From JAGOEF01 sp964511665 (GTDB lineage: Bacteria; Bacteroidota; Bacteroidia; Bacteroidales; ML635J-15), in assembly GCA_964511665.1 (NCBI GenBank), contig CAZEHA010000005.1, positions 1 to 64,000 on the forward strand: a stretch of 64,000 nucleotides of DNA, read 5' to 3'. Positions 54,331 to 63,892 of this stretch are shown here, piece by piece; the first letter of the stretch is position 1, and the number at the start of each line of letters is the position of its first letter. Under the pieces are notes generated by a model. That model was not told where the DNA came from. It made no database searches and saw nothing but the letters and a program-made list of their open reading frames with translations. A program made the position numbers and the translations under genes.

Positions 54331-54577
54331 GAAAACTATTTAGGTTTCAAAAGTTTTTACAGAGATTTAACCAATATTTAACACCTGATGTTCAATACAA
54401 GAAATATTATTATTTTGTAACATTGTTAAGTAAAAGAAAATCAATACATTACTTAAGTTATTTTCTAAAACTCACACAAACTCAACAATAGCTAAACAAA
54501 GTTTCGGATATTAGATATTGAAAGAGTTAAACTGTTTCAAAGTGATTTGCCAAGGCTGCCGGGCAAAATTGTTGTAA

Positions 54578-55882
54578 CTACTTAATCCAGCTTGCAATAG
54601 TTTTAATCAGATGGTCGTGTTGCACCTTTGGAAGTGTCTTTATTCGCGACATGTGTGAGCCGCCTGGAGCAATTACTTTAAGTACATTGGGGTTGGGTCC
54701 GGGATCGGCGGCGGCCGCAGTCCATGGATCGTATTCGCCATAAATCAGTATCACACGTTTTGCCCTTTCCTGTAGAAACTTAGTTAAATCGCGTGCAATT
54801 TCGGGGTCGAATTCAATGTTTACTCCTTCGGGCATAAAAATCCGAAAGAAATATCCTTTTGTCGATTCTAAACTAATTAGTTTTTCGAAGGGTGTAGGGT
54901 CGTAGCCGTAATATCCAAGTTCGCGTGCTGCCTGATAAAAAAACGGATATAGCGACTCTATCCCTTCAATGGCAAAGTAATCGGGCGAGCACACATTTAT
55001 CAGATAGCGAAACAAGGTGGCATCGTTGGCGTTGGTCTTTGGTATGCTTTCTGTATTGCATCCCCATTGCCAGAATGCGAACGAAAACTCCAACACACAG
55101 TATTCAAAAACTTCGGCTATGGGAATGCGATAAGTATAGTTGTTTTTCTTCGAAAATTTCTCGAGCATGGGTACCATTATATCTTTTCGCTTGAGCAACT
55201 CTTTTTGAAAATTTATTATCAGTTTTCTGTCTTTTGGAGTGGCTATGTTGGCCAAAAAAGATTCGTGTCGTCCGTCTTCAACAGCCATGGCTACCGGTGC
55301 CACATAAGCTACTGTAACATCCATATCTTTGGGGTAATACATATTATATAGAAGTGCAGTTTGCCCACCTTTACTTATGCCGGTACCTATCCATTTTCCC
55401 CTGTAAATATTCTTAAAAGCTTCGTAAATATAGTGGTGGTCGCGGGCCGCATTTTCGGTAGTAAGATATTGCCAGTCGATATTTTCGGGAACCGACTGAT
55501 CGAAATAGCGATGCTCAACCACAATTTGATTGGCATTGAAAATTGCCGACAATTCGTTTACATAGTTTGCGTATGCTGCATATTCGGCGCTATATCCTTC
55601 GGTAACGAACACCACCGGACTGTTGAAGCTGTAATGAGATATAAAAATACGCTGGTTGAAATAACCTGCCTCTTTGTCTTTAAAGTCGAGTGGCTGACGA
55701 AATATTACCAGGTATTTCTCGTTGAAAAAACTGGTTGTTTCTAAGGTGTCAATCTCAACCACTCCGGGTGTCGATAGCAGGTATTTAGGCAACTCACGTG
55801 ATTGAGCACCTGCAACAAAGGCTATAGAAAGCCATACAACTATCATGAATGACTTTATGATACAATAGAATTTCAATCTCAT
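54578..55882 (-). CDS. S37 (PS-10-like) secreted serine peptidase
   Basis: This 434-residue protein has a signal peptide cut near VAGAQ (about residue 27). The alpha/beta-hydrolase nucleophile is in G-T-G-I-S-K-G-G (Ser170), the acid in Y-G-E-Y-D-P-W (Asp385) and the base in G-G-S-H-M-S-R-I (His410), an intact triad. The fold and motifs match the S37 family (PS-10, tripeptidyl aminopeptidase-like) found in Bacteroidales. It likely trims short peptides in the periplasm. It stands alone, with 270 nt of non-coding DNA on its 3' side and 340 nt on its 5' side. Confidence 0.85.
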   Translation of the reverse strand: MRLKFYCIIKSFMIVVWLSIAFVAGAQSRELPKYLLSTPGVVEIDTLETTSFFNEKYLVIFRQPLDFKDKEAGYFNQRIFISHYSFNSPVVFVTEGYSAEYAAYANYVNELSAIFNANQIVVEHRYFDQSVPENIDWQYLTTENAARDHHYIYEAFKNIYRGKWIGTGISKGGQTALLYNMYYPKDMDVTVAYVAPVAMAVEDGRHESFLANIATPKDRKLIINFQKELLKRKDIMVPMLEKFSKKNNYTYRIPIAEVFEYCVLEFSFAFWQWGCNTESIPKTNANDATLFRYLINVCSPDYFAIEGIESLYPFFYQAARELGYYGYDPTPFEKLISLESTKGYFFRIFMPEGVNIEFDPEIARDLTKFLQERAKRVILIYGEYDPWTAAAADPGPNPNVLKVIAPGGSHMSRIKTLPKVQHDHLIKTIASWIK

Positions 55883-56226
55883 ACCCTGCGATTTTTATGA
55901 TGTTGCAAGTTAACAAAATGTTCACTTAAATTAAAGAACTGTAGCACAAAAAAACAAGAGATTTAGTGGCTTATTCGGTAGATTATATGTGTGTTTATTT
56001 TTTAATTACAATGAACATAATTACAAGTATGTAATTTGTCGGCAAACTGACTTTACCGATGCTGTCATCAAACAGAAGCCGTATTGGGTTCCCTGAAATT
56101 CCGGTTTCAGTATCGTATTTAAAAAAAATGAAGCCATTTCCATATTATTTTACAATTGTTTGCGCTTTGTTGCTTTTCTTGCAAAAATGTTTCATTATTG
56201 CGAAAATTTGTAAACAGGGGCCGGCT
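55883..56226. other. Divergent intergenic region
   Basis: This 344-nt A/T-rich stretch lies between divergent genes. The plus-strand frame opens as early as 56059, so the last 168 nt could be coding if an upstream start is used. TATGTAATTTG near 56030 is a partial -7-like match. Nothing else recognised. Confidence 0.4.
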
Positions 56227-58659
56227 ATGACTAAAGTGCTGAATGTATGCTTGATATTGATTGTTGTAACAACGAATGCATTGTATGCCCAGCCTCGCGA
56301 AATTGCCGCAATACGCGCCGAATCGACTGTAGTAATCGACGCTGTTTTCAACGACCATGTATGGCAGCATGCATCGGTGGCCGATGGCTTTGTTACCTAT
56401 CAGCCCGGTTTTGGGCAGCAGCCCGGGCATGCTACAAGAGTGCAAGTAGCCTACAACAACTATGCCTTGTTCGTAGCGGCTTTTATGGCCGATAGTAATG
56501 CCGACAGCATTCACCGCGAGCTTACGGTTCGCGATAATATAAATGGGAACACCGATTTATTCGGCATTATGCTGAATCCGAATAACGATGGACAGAATGC
56601 CTACGAGTTTTGGGTAACAGCAGCCAATGTTCAAACCGACATACGCATTTCTACTTTTAGTACCGATTATGCCTGGGATGCCGTTTGGAGAAGCGCCGTA
56701 AGAATCGATAGCCTTGGCTGGTATGTAGAAATGGAAATACCTTATTCGGCATTTCGTTTTCCGAAATCGCAACAACAAACCTGGGCTATCAATTTCTATC
56801 GTTCGGTGCGGCGCATACGCGAAACATCAAGTTTTCAGCCTGTCGACCGAAAGAGGGGCAGTAAAAGCGAGCAAATGGCAATGCTGGTGGGTATCAGCAA
56901 TGTGCAATCGCCAATGCGAATTTCGTTTATGCCCTATGTGTCGGGATACGTCAATCATTATTCCGAGATAAATAAACCGGCCTATGCCTTTAACGGAGGC
57001 CTCGATTTGAAAATGGGGCTAAGCGAAAGCCATACACTCGATATGACATTAATACCCGACTTCGGGCAGGAAAAAACCGACGACATCGTTCTCAACTTGT
57101 CGCCCTACGAAACCTACTACGACGAACAAAGGCAGTTTTTTACCGAGGGCACCGAGTTGTTCGATAAATGTGGGCTGTTTTACTCGCGGCGTATCGGAAA
57201 GCAGCCGCGTGCCTATCTCAGCACCGATACACTTGCCGATTACGATTATCTTATCGAGAAAAACCCTATGAGGTCAAGACTGATAAATGCATTTAAGATT
57301 TCGGGACGAAACAAAAACAATTTGGCAATAGGTGTGTTCAATGCACTCACAGGCAATACCTATGCGCATATTGTTAACCCCTACGGAGAGCCTGGTCGCT
57401 TGCTAACCGAGCCTTGGGCCAACTACAATATGCTGGTTGTTGATAAAGCATTTACCCGATATTCGTATGTGAATTTTACCAATGCTTTTGTTTTGGTGCC
57501 CAACGACTCTTTTGTGTCGAATGTATCGGGAACCGATTTTAAATTTATGGATAAACAAAATGTATATGGCGTTTCAGGCAGAGCTGTCTATTCTCACATA
57601 AGCCCTCTCACCGAAAACGCTATTGCAGGAGGGAGCAAAGCCATGCTGAGTTTTGGCAAACTAACCGGCAACTTGCAGTATAGCTATTCGACCAATTTTG
57701 AATCGGCAAACTACAATCCTAATGTTATGGGTTACCTCGATCAGAATAACAAATTTACCCAAACACTGCGTTTTGCTTATAATATTTACGAACCACGAGG
57801 CAGGTTTAACCTTATATACAGCGATGTGACCCTAAATTATTCGCGCCTTCACAAACCTTCGGTTTTTACTGCAGCATATCTGCATTTTTGGAACTATGCA
57901 CAAACTGTTAAACATCTCAGTATATGGCACGACTTACGGATTGGTCTCAGCCCCGAATACGACTATTTTGAACCTCGGGTACCGGGGCGTTTTTACAAAA
58001 GAGACCCTGTTTTTTACGACAGAATTTATTTGTCGAGCGATTATCGCAAACGCCTTGCGCTTGATTTTATAGTACAACTCACGGCCAACACCACCGATAG
58101 AAGGGCGATTGCCCTGCATATTGAACCCCGTTTGCGTATCAACAGGCATCTTAATGTGATATATGCTTTTGATATTGATGTGAATAACAAAACCTATGGA
58201 TTTGTTGAGAAACTGAGCGATAACACCATACATTTTGGTAAGCGTAACGTAAATATCATCACCAATACCGTGGCGTTGAATTGTGTGTTCACCAATACAA
58301 TGTATTTGCAGCTCAACGCCCGACATTACTGGAGCCGTGTTGATTACCGGAGTTTTTATATATTGAACAACGACGGAACATTGGCGCTACTCGAAACACC
58401 GCTTTCAAATAAAAACATCAATTTCAATGCATTTAACATTGATGTATTGTTTAGTTGGAATTTTGCTCCGGGCAGTTTTATACATGTTGTGTATAAAAAT
58501 AACATCAACAATATGGAAATGCTTTCAATGTTACAGGGTTTTCCCGACTTTGCCGATAATTTCTCTACGCTTTTGCATGAACCACGATGGAATAGTATAT
58601 CGTTGAAACTGATCTACTATATCGACCGAAATACCTTCAGAAGACAGGGTGTAAAATAA
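56227..58659 (+). CDS. DUF5916-type outer membrane or secreted protein
   Basis: The protein has 810 residues from ATG 56227, chosen because it gives a signal peptide cut at LYAQ (about residue 20). Starts at 56059 and 56131 are open but unlikely. The N-terminal third is a CBM9-like domain (ESTVVIDAVFNDHVWQHA, RVQVAYNNYALFVAAF, FGIMLNPNNDGQNAYEFWV, WDAVWRSAVRID). It is followed by a region with DMTLIPDFGQ and the RRIGKQPR motif typical of DUF5916, then alternating aromatic beta-strands that look like an outer membrane barrel. The family often accompanies protein or glycan degradation loci, but its role is unknown. Confidence 0.87.
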   Translation: MTKVLNVCLILIVVTTNALYAQPREIAAIRAESTVVIDAVFNDHVWQHASVADGFVTYQPGFGQQPGHATRVQVAYNNYALFVAAFMADSNADSIHRELTVRDNINGNTDLFGIMLNPNNDGQNAYEFWVTAANVQTDIRISTFSTDYAWDAVWRSAVRIDSLGWYVEMEIPYSAFRFPKSQQQTWAINFYRSVRRIRETSSFQPVDRKRGSKSEQMAMLVGISNVQSPMRISFMPYVSGYVNHYSEINKPAYAFNGGLDLKMGLSESHTLDMTLIPDFGQEKTDDIVLNLSPYETYYDEQRQFFTEGTELFDKCGLFYSRRIGKQPRAYLSTDTLADYDYLIEKNPMRSRLINAFKISGRNKNNLAIGVFNALTGNTYAHIVNPYGEPGRLLTEPWANYNMLVVDKAFTRYSYVNFTNAFVLVPNDSFVSNVSGTDFKFMDKQNVYGVSGRAVYSHISPLTENAIAGGSKAMLSFGKLTGNLQYSYSTNFESANYNPNVMGYLDQNNKFTQTLRFAYNIYEPRGRFNLIYSDVTLNYSRLHKPSVFTAAYLHFWNYAQTVKHLSIWHDLRIGLSPEYDYFEPRVPGRFYKRDPVFYDRIYLSSDYRKRLALDFIVQLTANTTDRRAIALHIEPRLRINRHLNVIYAFDIDVNNKTYGFVEKLSDNTIHFGKRNVNIITNTVALNCVFTNTMYLQLNARHYWSRVDYRSFYILNNDGTLALLETPLSNKNINFNAFNIDVLFSWNFAPGSFIHVVYKNNINNMEMLSMLQGFPDFADNFSTLLHEPRWNSISLKLIYYIDRNTFRRQGVK

Positions 58660-58697
58660 CCAGCGTGTTTTGCTTTCACATTCAATACATTAATATT

Positions 58698-58758
58698 CCC
58701 CGTAGAGACGCGATTCATCGCGTCTAGTTAACAAGCGATTCATCGCGTCTCTACGGGG
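58698..58758 (+). terminator. REP-like long hairpin, terminator-like
   Basis: CCCCGTAGAGACGCGA (58698-58713) pairs perfectly with TCGCGTCTCTACGGGG (58743-58758), a 16-bp stem, and T-rich sequence (TTTTGTT) follows. Inside, GCGATTCATCGCGTCT occurs twice (58710-58725 and 58735-58750), so the unit is a duplicated palindrome. Such GTAGAGACGCGA...TCTCTAC palindromes recur in several bacterial groups as intergenic repeats. Here it can also stop transcription from the DUF5916 gene. Confidence 0.75.
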
Positions 58759-59030
58759 TTTTGTTCAAAAAACATCATTCCACCACCACCTTCCCACACT
58801 AAGCATCGTTTGCAACGAGGCCTTATTTATCGTTTCATTTCCAATGCAATTACACAATTTCGACAGGTTCTTTTTAACACAATTTCAAGAATGAGATATG
58901 TTCATTTGTTTTAGGACAAATCATTGCTTTAAAATGCTTATTTTTTCGTTACCATTCGAAAAACCTGAATTTGGTTGAGTTATAGGTCTGCATTATTATT
59001 TGCACGTTATTATACCATTTTACCCGTTTT

Positions 59031-59064
59031 TTTGTGAACAGTTCGTTTGCTTCAATTATATTTG
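59031..59064 (+). promoter_or_regulatory. Bacteroidota promoter of the EamA gene
   Basis: TTTG at 59031-59034 and TATATTTG at 59057-59064, with a spacer of 22 nt, near the phylum consensus TTTG-N19..21-TAnnTTTG. The -7 box ends 8 nt before the ATG at 59073, so the mRNA would be almost leaderless, and it rules out the ATG at 59034. Confidence 0.55.
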
Positions 59065-59072
59065 CGCCCGAA

Positions 59073-59984
59073 ATGAACCGACGACATCAACTGCTGGTAA
59101 TTTATCCGCTGCTCACACTATCGATGATTTTGTGGGCATATTCGTATATCTGGGCAAAGGTGGCACTCGAATACTATCGCCCGCTTACCGTAATTCTGTT
59201 CAGAACCTTGGTGTCATCGGTATTTATGTTTTGTGTGTTGCTTTTACTGCGCAAGCAGTGGAAAATTAAAGCAGCCCATCTTCCTGCGTTTTTATTACTG
59301 GCTGTTTTCGAACCGTTTTTGTATTTCATTGGCGAAACTACCGGGCTCGATAAAGTAGATGCTTCGTCGGCAGCTGTTATTATTTCGACCATTCCATTGT
59401 TTACCCCATTTGCTGCCTGGTATTTTTTAAAAGAAAGGGTCACTGCATTCAACATTGTAGGTATTGTGATATCGATGTTGGGAATTGGAATTATGGTGTT
59501 CAACCGCAAGTTCGAAATACAAGTTTCTCTTGAAGGATTGCTGTATCTGACCTTGGCAGTGGTAGCCGCCATTGGCTACAGTGTAATGATAAAACGCATG
59601 CCCGGAAACTATTCGGTGTTTACCATTATTTTTTATCAAAGTCTAATAGGTGCGGTGTTGTTTCTTCCGTTGGTGCTGATTTTTGAGTATTCAAATATGA
59701 TGAACACAGGATGGGTGCAGCAAGCTGTGTGGCCCATTGTAAAACTGGGGGTTTTTGCCTCAACCATAGCTTTTTTGTTTTATATGTATGCCTTGAAGTT
59801 TATGAAAATTACCAAGGTGAATATTTTCACCAACATGATACCGGTGTTTACCATTGTTATTTCGTGGTGGCTGCTCGAAGAATCGATAGATATGCGCAAA
59901 ATAATCGGAATGTGTATTGTTGTTGGTGGTGTTTTCTTGTCGCAGCTGGGTTTACGAAAGTATAGCAACGGTGATAGCGCCTGA
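59073..59984 (+). CDS. EamA/DMT-family transporter
   Basis: The protein has 303 residues from ATG 59073, fixed by the promoter just upstream. It has ten membrane helices in two EamA repeats. The first repeat has WAYSYIWAKVALEYYRPLTVILFR near 19-42 and the second begins about residue 155. Members of the DMT family export metabolites or import nucleotide sugars; the substrate cannot be told here. The 3' end overlaps the YkgJ-type gene by 14 nt, so the genes are probably in one operon. Confidence 0.9.
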   Translation: MNRRHQLLVIYPLLTLSMILWAYSYIWAKVALEYYRPLTVILFRTLVSSVFMFCVLLLLRKQWKIKAAHLPAFLLLAVFEPFLYFIGETTGLDKVDASSAAVIISTIPLFTPFAAWYFLKERVTAFNIVGIVISMLGIGIMVFNRKFEIQVSLEGLLYLTLAVVAAIGYSVMIKRMPGNYSVFTIIFYQSLIGAVLFLPLVLIFEYSNMMNTGWVQQAVWPIVKLGVFASTIAFLFYMYALKFMKITKVNIFTNMIPVFTIVISWWLLEESIDMRKIIGMCIVVGGVFLSQLGLRKYSNGDSA

Positions 59985-60459
59985 AAATATTAAAGGCATT
60001 GCAAGGCAGCGCAACGAAGCCACCCGCAAACTCATCACGAGATTGGCTTCATCTGACAAACGTCGCTTAGACAACATTGTGCATGGTTTTCATCACGAGA
60101 TATTTTCGAAATACAATTGCATGCAATGTGCCAACTGTTGTCGTAGTTTGGGGCCGCGAATTACGCAGCGCGATATAGAAGTGTTGGCAAAAACACTGAA
60201 GCAAAAACAACAGAGTTTTGTGGAAACCTATTTGCGCATCGACAGCGATGGCGATTATGTTTTTAAACAAATGCCTTGCCCTTTTCTCGATGGCGATAAC
60301 TCCTGCAGGGTATATCAACATCGCCCCAAAGCTTGTCGCGAGTATCCGCATACCGACCGTCCGCGTTTTTACCAGTTGCTGGCACTCAGTGCCAAGAACG
60401 CAGAGGTTTGTCCGGTGGTTTACGAAATTTTATTACGTCTCGAAAAAATGAAAATATGA
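59971..60459 (+). CDS. YkgJ-family cysteine cluster protein
   Basis: The protein has 162 residues from GTG 59971, inside the EamA stop region; upstream starts would overlap it more. C-M-Q-C-A-N-C-C-R (near residue 50) plus C-P-F-L...C-R-V-Y-Q-H-R-P-x-x-C and a late C-P give the Zn/Fe-binding CxxCxxCC pattern of the YkgJ (UPF0153) family, of unknown role. It ends in ATGA overlap with the HD-hydrolase gene. Confidence 0.85.
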   Translation: MIAPENIKGIARQRNEATRKLITRLASSDKRRLDNIVHGFHHEIFSKYNCMQCANCCRSLGPRITQRDIEVLAKTLKQKQQSFVETYLRIDSDGDYVFKQMPCPFLDGDNSCRVYQHRPKACREYPHTDRPRFYQLLALSAKNAEVCPVVYEILLRLEKMKI

Positions 60460-61109
60460 CAGACACCGAGCAGCAACAACTGTTGCTTATTGAGCAGTAT
60501 GTAAAAGAAATGTTTGGCAACGATGCCGGAGGACACGACTATTATCATATTTTACGTGTAAAAAACATGGCCATGCGCATTGCCGAAGGCGAATCGGCCT
60601 GCATTTTTACAACTGCAGTGGCAGCTTTGCTGCACGAGTACGATGATGCCAAACTGATGCACATAACTGGTGGCCCCGGTGCAGCACGACGGCTGATGCA
60701 ACAGGTTCAGGTGAACGATGAGGTGCAGCAGCATGTGTTTTCGATAATATCGAAAGTTTCGTTTCGTGGTGCACAGGTTCATACAGCCCCCGAGAGCCTC
60801 GAAGGCCGATGTGTGCAGGACGCCGACCGCCTCGATGCCATAGGAGCCATCGGCATAGCACGCACATTTGCTTTTGGTGGTGCTGCAGGTCGGTTAATGC
60901 ACCAGCCCGGCAGCAAACCAGCCAGCTACAACACCCCCGCCGATTACCACAAGGCGCGAAACACTGCCATAAACCATTTCTACGAAAAATTGTTGTTGCT
61001 TAAAGACCGTATGAATACTAACGAAGCCCGACGTATTGCCGAAGCCCGGCATGCTTACATGATGGGCTTTCTCGATGAGTTCTTTGCCGAATGGGATACA
61101 TTACGGTAA
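60456..61109 (+). CDS. HD-domain phosphohydrolase
   Basis: The protein has 217 residues from ATG 60456, in ATGA overlap with the YkgJ-type stop. The HD motif is H27-D28 and H31 (GGHDYYH), then H60-E-Y-D-D and Q-D-A-D-R-L-D-A-I-G near 125, the metal-binding set of the HD superfamily (COG1418). It probably cleaves a nucleotide or similar phosphoester in the cytoplasm. It is followed by porQ after 74 nt. Confidence 0.85.
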   Translation: MTDTEQQQLLLIEQYVKEMFGNDAGGHDYYHILRVKNMAMRIAEGESACIFTTAVAALLHEYDDAKLMHITGGPGAARRLMQQVQVNDEVQQHVFSIISKVSFRGAQVHTAPESLEGRCVQDADRLDAIGAIGIARTFAFGGAAGRLMHQPGSKPASYNTPADYHKARNTAINHFYEKLLLLKDRMNTNEARRIAEARHAYMMGFLDEFFAEWDTLR

Positions 61110-61153
61110 TTGCAGACAATAATTTACGGTTCGGGGCGTTTTGTTTATTTAAT

Positions 61154-61161
61154 TATATTTG
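61154..61161 (+). promoter_or_regulatory. Bacteroidota -7 element (TATATTTG)
   Basis: A perfect TAnnTTTG match, 22 nt before the GTG at 61184. It lies inside the longer frame that starts at 61091 and so supports the GTG start of porQ. No clear -33 partner. Confidence 0.45.
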
Positions 61162-61183
61162 TCCTTATCAAAAAGCAAGACTA

Positions 61184-62284
61184 GTGTTTAAATATCTCAC
61201 ATTTTTCGTTTTGATTTGTCTATTGCCTTGGGGCAATAGCATAGTGTTTGCACAAACCGGTGGTAACAATACCTACGAATTTCTGAACATTCCTCCCACT
61301 GCCCGTTTGGCATCGCTTGGCGGCAACAATGTTTCGGTGCTCGACAACGACCCGGGCTTTGTGTATGCCAACCCTGCCCTGATGCGCGAATCGATGCACG
61401 AATCTCTGAGCCTGAACTACAACAACTACATTGCCGATATAAACTTTGCTTATGCTTCCTACACACGGAATTTCGAGGGTGTTGGAACTTTTGGTGCCGG
61501 AATTTACTACCTGAACTATGGCGATTTTATTCATGCCGACGAAACAGGAGCTATTCTGGGTAATTTTACTGCCTCCGACTATGTGTTTGGTGTGAGCTAC
61601 AGCCGACCTCTGGGAGAGCGGCTGTACATGGGATCAACACTTAAGTTTATGTATTCCTCAATGTATGCATGGTTTTCGTCGGGTGTGGCAGTTGATGTTG
61701 GCATACATTACTTTTCGGCCGACTCGCTGTTTTCGGTAGGAGGTGTTATTAAAAATGCCGGCACCCAACTGAAGCCCTACTATCAGGGTCAATTCGAGAA
61801 ACTGCCTTTCGATGTTCAAGTGGGCGTGAGCCAGCGGCTGCGCCATGCACCATTTCGGTTTTCGATAACAATGCAAGATTTAATGAACTGGAGCCTGCGC
61901 TACAACAGTCCTTTCGATAATACCGGTTTCGATACGGGTAATCAGTCGGCCGACACGGCATCACTTGCATTTTCACAAAAGCTGAACAACTTTTTTAATG
62001 CTGCCGGAAGGGCTGGCGACGAGTTGTTGCGCCATGCCGTTGTTGGTGTCGAAATATTGCCTTCGCCCAACTTTTATATTTCGCTGGGTTTCAACTATCG
62101 CCGGCGTGCCGAGCTGGCCATGTCGACACGGCCGGGATTGATTGGTTTTTCGGTAGGTGCCGGAATACGCATTTCGAAAATAAATATTGCCTATGGTTTT
62201 GCCAATTATCATATGGCAGGAAAATCTCACCTCATAAGCCTATCTACCAACCTGAACGATTTTTACCGAAAAAGCTCACTGTAA
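61184..62284 (+). CDS. porQ: Type IX secretion system protein PorQ
   Basis: The protein has 366 residues from GTG 61184. This gives a signal peptide ending VFAQ, whereas the ATG at 61091 would place a long non-signal sequence before it and lies upstream of the -7 box. NTYEFLNIPPTARLASLGGNN near residues 28-48 and DPGFVYANPALM are the diagnostic PorQ sequences; the rest forms a beta-barrel-like outer membrane pattern with SLGFNYRRRAELAM. PorQ acts with PorU/PorV/PorZ in processing T9SS cargo. It is followed by cmk and ispH, a neighbourhood seen in Bacteroidales. Its presence implies that a full T9SS exists elsewhere in the genome. Confidence 0.9.
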   Translation: MFKYLTFFVLICLLPWGNSIVFAQTGGNNTYEFLNIPPTARLASLGGNNVSVLDNDPGFVYANPALMRESMHESLSLNYNNYIADINFAYASYTRNFEGVGTFGAGIYYLNYGDFIHADETGAILGNFTASDYVFGVSYSRPLGERLYMGSTLKFMYSSMYAWFSSGVAVDVGIHYFSADSLFSVGGVIKNAGTQLKPYYQGQFEKLPFDVQVGVSQRLRHAPFRFSITMQDLMNWSLRYNSPFDNTGFDTGNQSADTASLAFSQKLNNFFNAAGRAGDELLRHAVVGVEILPSPNFYISLGFNYRRRAELAMSTRPGLIGFSVGAGIRISKINIAYGFANYHMAGKSHLISLSTNLNDFYRKSSL

Positions 62285-62300
62285 ACCAAACAATTGCAAA

Positions 62301-63008
62301 GTGAATGAATCCGAAAAAATAATCATTGCCATCGACGGACATTCATCGTGCGGAAAAAGTACACTGGCTCGCAAAATAGCCTGCAAACTTGGGTATATTT
62401 ACATCGATAGTGGAGCTATGTATCGTGCAGTTAGCTGGTTTGCAGTGCAGCAGTCGTATATTGGTGATGGATTTTTTGATAGGGACGCATTGATTCGCGC
62501 CATGCCAGATATATCGATTTATTTCGAAACCGACAACAGTGGCAGGCCTGTAACATTCTTGAATGGAATCAATGTTGAGAAACACATTCGAAGCCTTGCC
62601 GTGTCGCGCTTTGTTAGCACTGTAAGTACAGTGTGTGAGGTGCGAAAGCATTTAGTAGATATGCAGCGGAGTATTGCCCAAAATGGGGGAGTGGTAATGG
62701 ATGGTCGCGATATTGGAACAGTAGTGTTTCCCGATGCGGCACTTAAAATATTTCTTACGGCCTCTCCCGAAGTTAGGGCACAACGTCGATTTAAAGAACT
62801 TAGCGACAAGGGCGAAAACGTAAGTTTCAACGAAGTATTGCAAAATCTGATGCAACGCGATGCTATTGATCAATCGAGAACCGAAAGCCCGTTGCGTATG
62901 GCCGCCGATGCAATGCTTCTCGACAACAGCCATCTCGACGCCAATCAAACATTCGAGTTAGCCATGAGCATGGTAAATGATGTTATGGGTAACAATATGC
63001 GAACCTGA
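62301..63008 (+). CDS. cmk: Cytidylate kinase
   Basis: This 235-residue protein starts at GTG 62301. The P-loop is G-H-S-S-C-G-K-S-T at 13-21, followed by Y-I-D-S-G-A-M-Y-R near 34-42 and G-R-D-I-G-T-V near 135-141, the signature residues of CMP/dCMP kinases. It phosphorylates CMP and dCMP with ATP in the cytoplasm. The length is normal. It lies 16 nt after porQ and 3 nt before ispH. Confidence 0.93.
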   Translation: MNESEKIIIAIDGHSSCGKSTLARKIACKLGYIYIDSGAMYRAVSWFAVQQSYIGDGFFDRDALIRAMPDISIYFETDNSGRPVTFLNGINVEKHIRSLAVSRFVSTVSTVCEVRKHLVDMQRSIAQNGGVVMDGRDIGTVVFPDAALKIFLTASPEVRAQRRFKELSDKGENVSFNEVLQNLMQRDAIDQSRTESPLRMAADAMLLDNSHLDANQTFELAMSMVNDVMGNNMRT

Positions 63009-63011
63009 ATC

Positions 63012-63887
63012 ATGAATATCGAAATCGACAGCAATTCGGGATTTTGCCCCGGAGTTACGCATGCCATTGCTATGGCCGAAGAAATTCTCGACAGCGGTAA
63101 AAACCTATATTGCCTTGGCGATATTGTGCACAATACCCGTGAAGTGGAACGGCTAACAAAAAAGGGCTTACGAATTATTGGTTACAACGAATTTTCTCTG
63201 CTTCACAATTCCAGCGTGTTGATAAGAGCACACGGCGAGCCGCCATCTACCTACAAAATTGCGCAGCGAAACAACATCAATCTTATCGATGCTTCATGCA
63301 AGGTGGTGCTTTCGCTGCAAAAACGCATTCGCAACGCGGCACATAGCGGTCCAGCCAATTTACAGGTTGTAATATTTGGTAAAAAAAATCACGCCGAAGT
63401 GAACGGACTAGTGGGCCAGGTAGGCAATAAAGCTGTTGTAGTAAGCAATATGGCCGATCTCGATGAAGTTGATTTTAGCAAACCGGTGCATTTCTTTTCG
63501 CAAACCACCCAAAGTCCCGTTGTGTACAGGCAAATTCTCGAAGAAGCATCGAAACGTGCGGTATTGGTCGCCGGCACCGATGCTCATATTTGTTCAACCA
63601 ACAGTATTTGTCCACTCGTATTAAAACGCGAAAAAGTTCTTGCTGAATTTGCCGATTCTAAATCGATAGTAATTTTTGTAAGCGACATTAAAAGTTCGAA
63701 TGGTAAAATGTTGTTTGAATTGTGTGTGCAACACAACCCACGCAGTTATTTTGTCTCGCGACCCGATGATGTCGATTGCACGTGGTTTTCTCGCAGCGAC
63801 AACGTAGGCATTTGTGGTGCCACCAGCACACCCCAATGGCTTATGCAAGAAGTATCAGAATATATAGAGCAGCACTGCAGCCCCTGA
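63012..63887 (+). CDS. ispH: 4-hydroxy-3-methylbut-2-enyl diphosphate reductase
   Basis: This 291-residue protein has Fe-S cysteines at C12 (G-F-C-P-G-V), C96 (D-A-S-C-K-V-V) and C194 or C200 (H-I-C-S-T-N-S-I-C), plus H40, H74 (R-A-H-G-E-P) and H127 (H-A-E-V-N-G), and the S-S-N-G-K motif. These are the IspH active-site positions. It makes IPP and DMAPP in the MEP pathway, which would supply prenyl donors for the UbiA enzymes elsewhere in the window. C96 is followed by K-V-V rather than the usual P-L-V. Confidence 0.92.
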   Translation: MNIEIDSNSGFCPGVTHAIAMAEEILDSGKNLYCLGDIVHNTREVERLTKKGLRIIGYNEFSLLHNSSVLIRAHGEPPSTYKIAQRNNINLIDASCKVVLSLQKRIRNAAHSGPANLQVVIFGKKNHAEVNGLVGQVGNKAVVVSNMADLDEVDFSKPVHFFSQTTQSPVVYRQILEEASKRAVLVAGTDAHICSTNSICPLVLKREKVLAEFADSKSIVIFVSDIKSSNGKMLFELCVQHNPRSYFVSRPDDVDCTWFSRSDNVGICGATSTPQWLMQEVSEYIEQHCSP

Positions 63888-63892
63888 TATGT

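Larger units (their letters stand above)
58660..59072. other. Intergenic region with REP-like hairpin
   Basis: This 413-nt stretch holds the 58698-58758 hairpin right after the DUF5916 gene. Apart from it I see only A/T-rich sequence and the promoter of the EamA gene. Confidence 0.6.
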
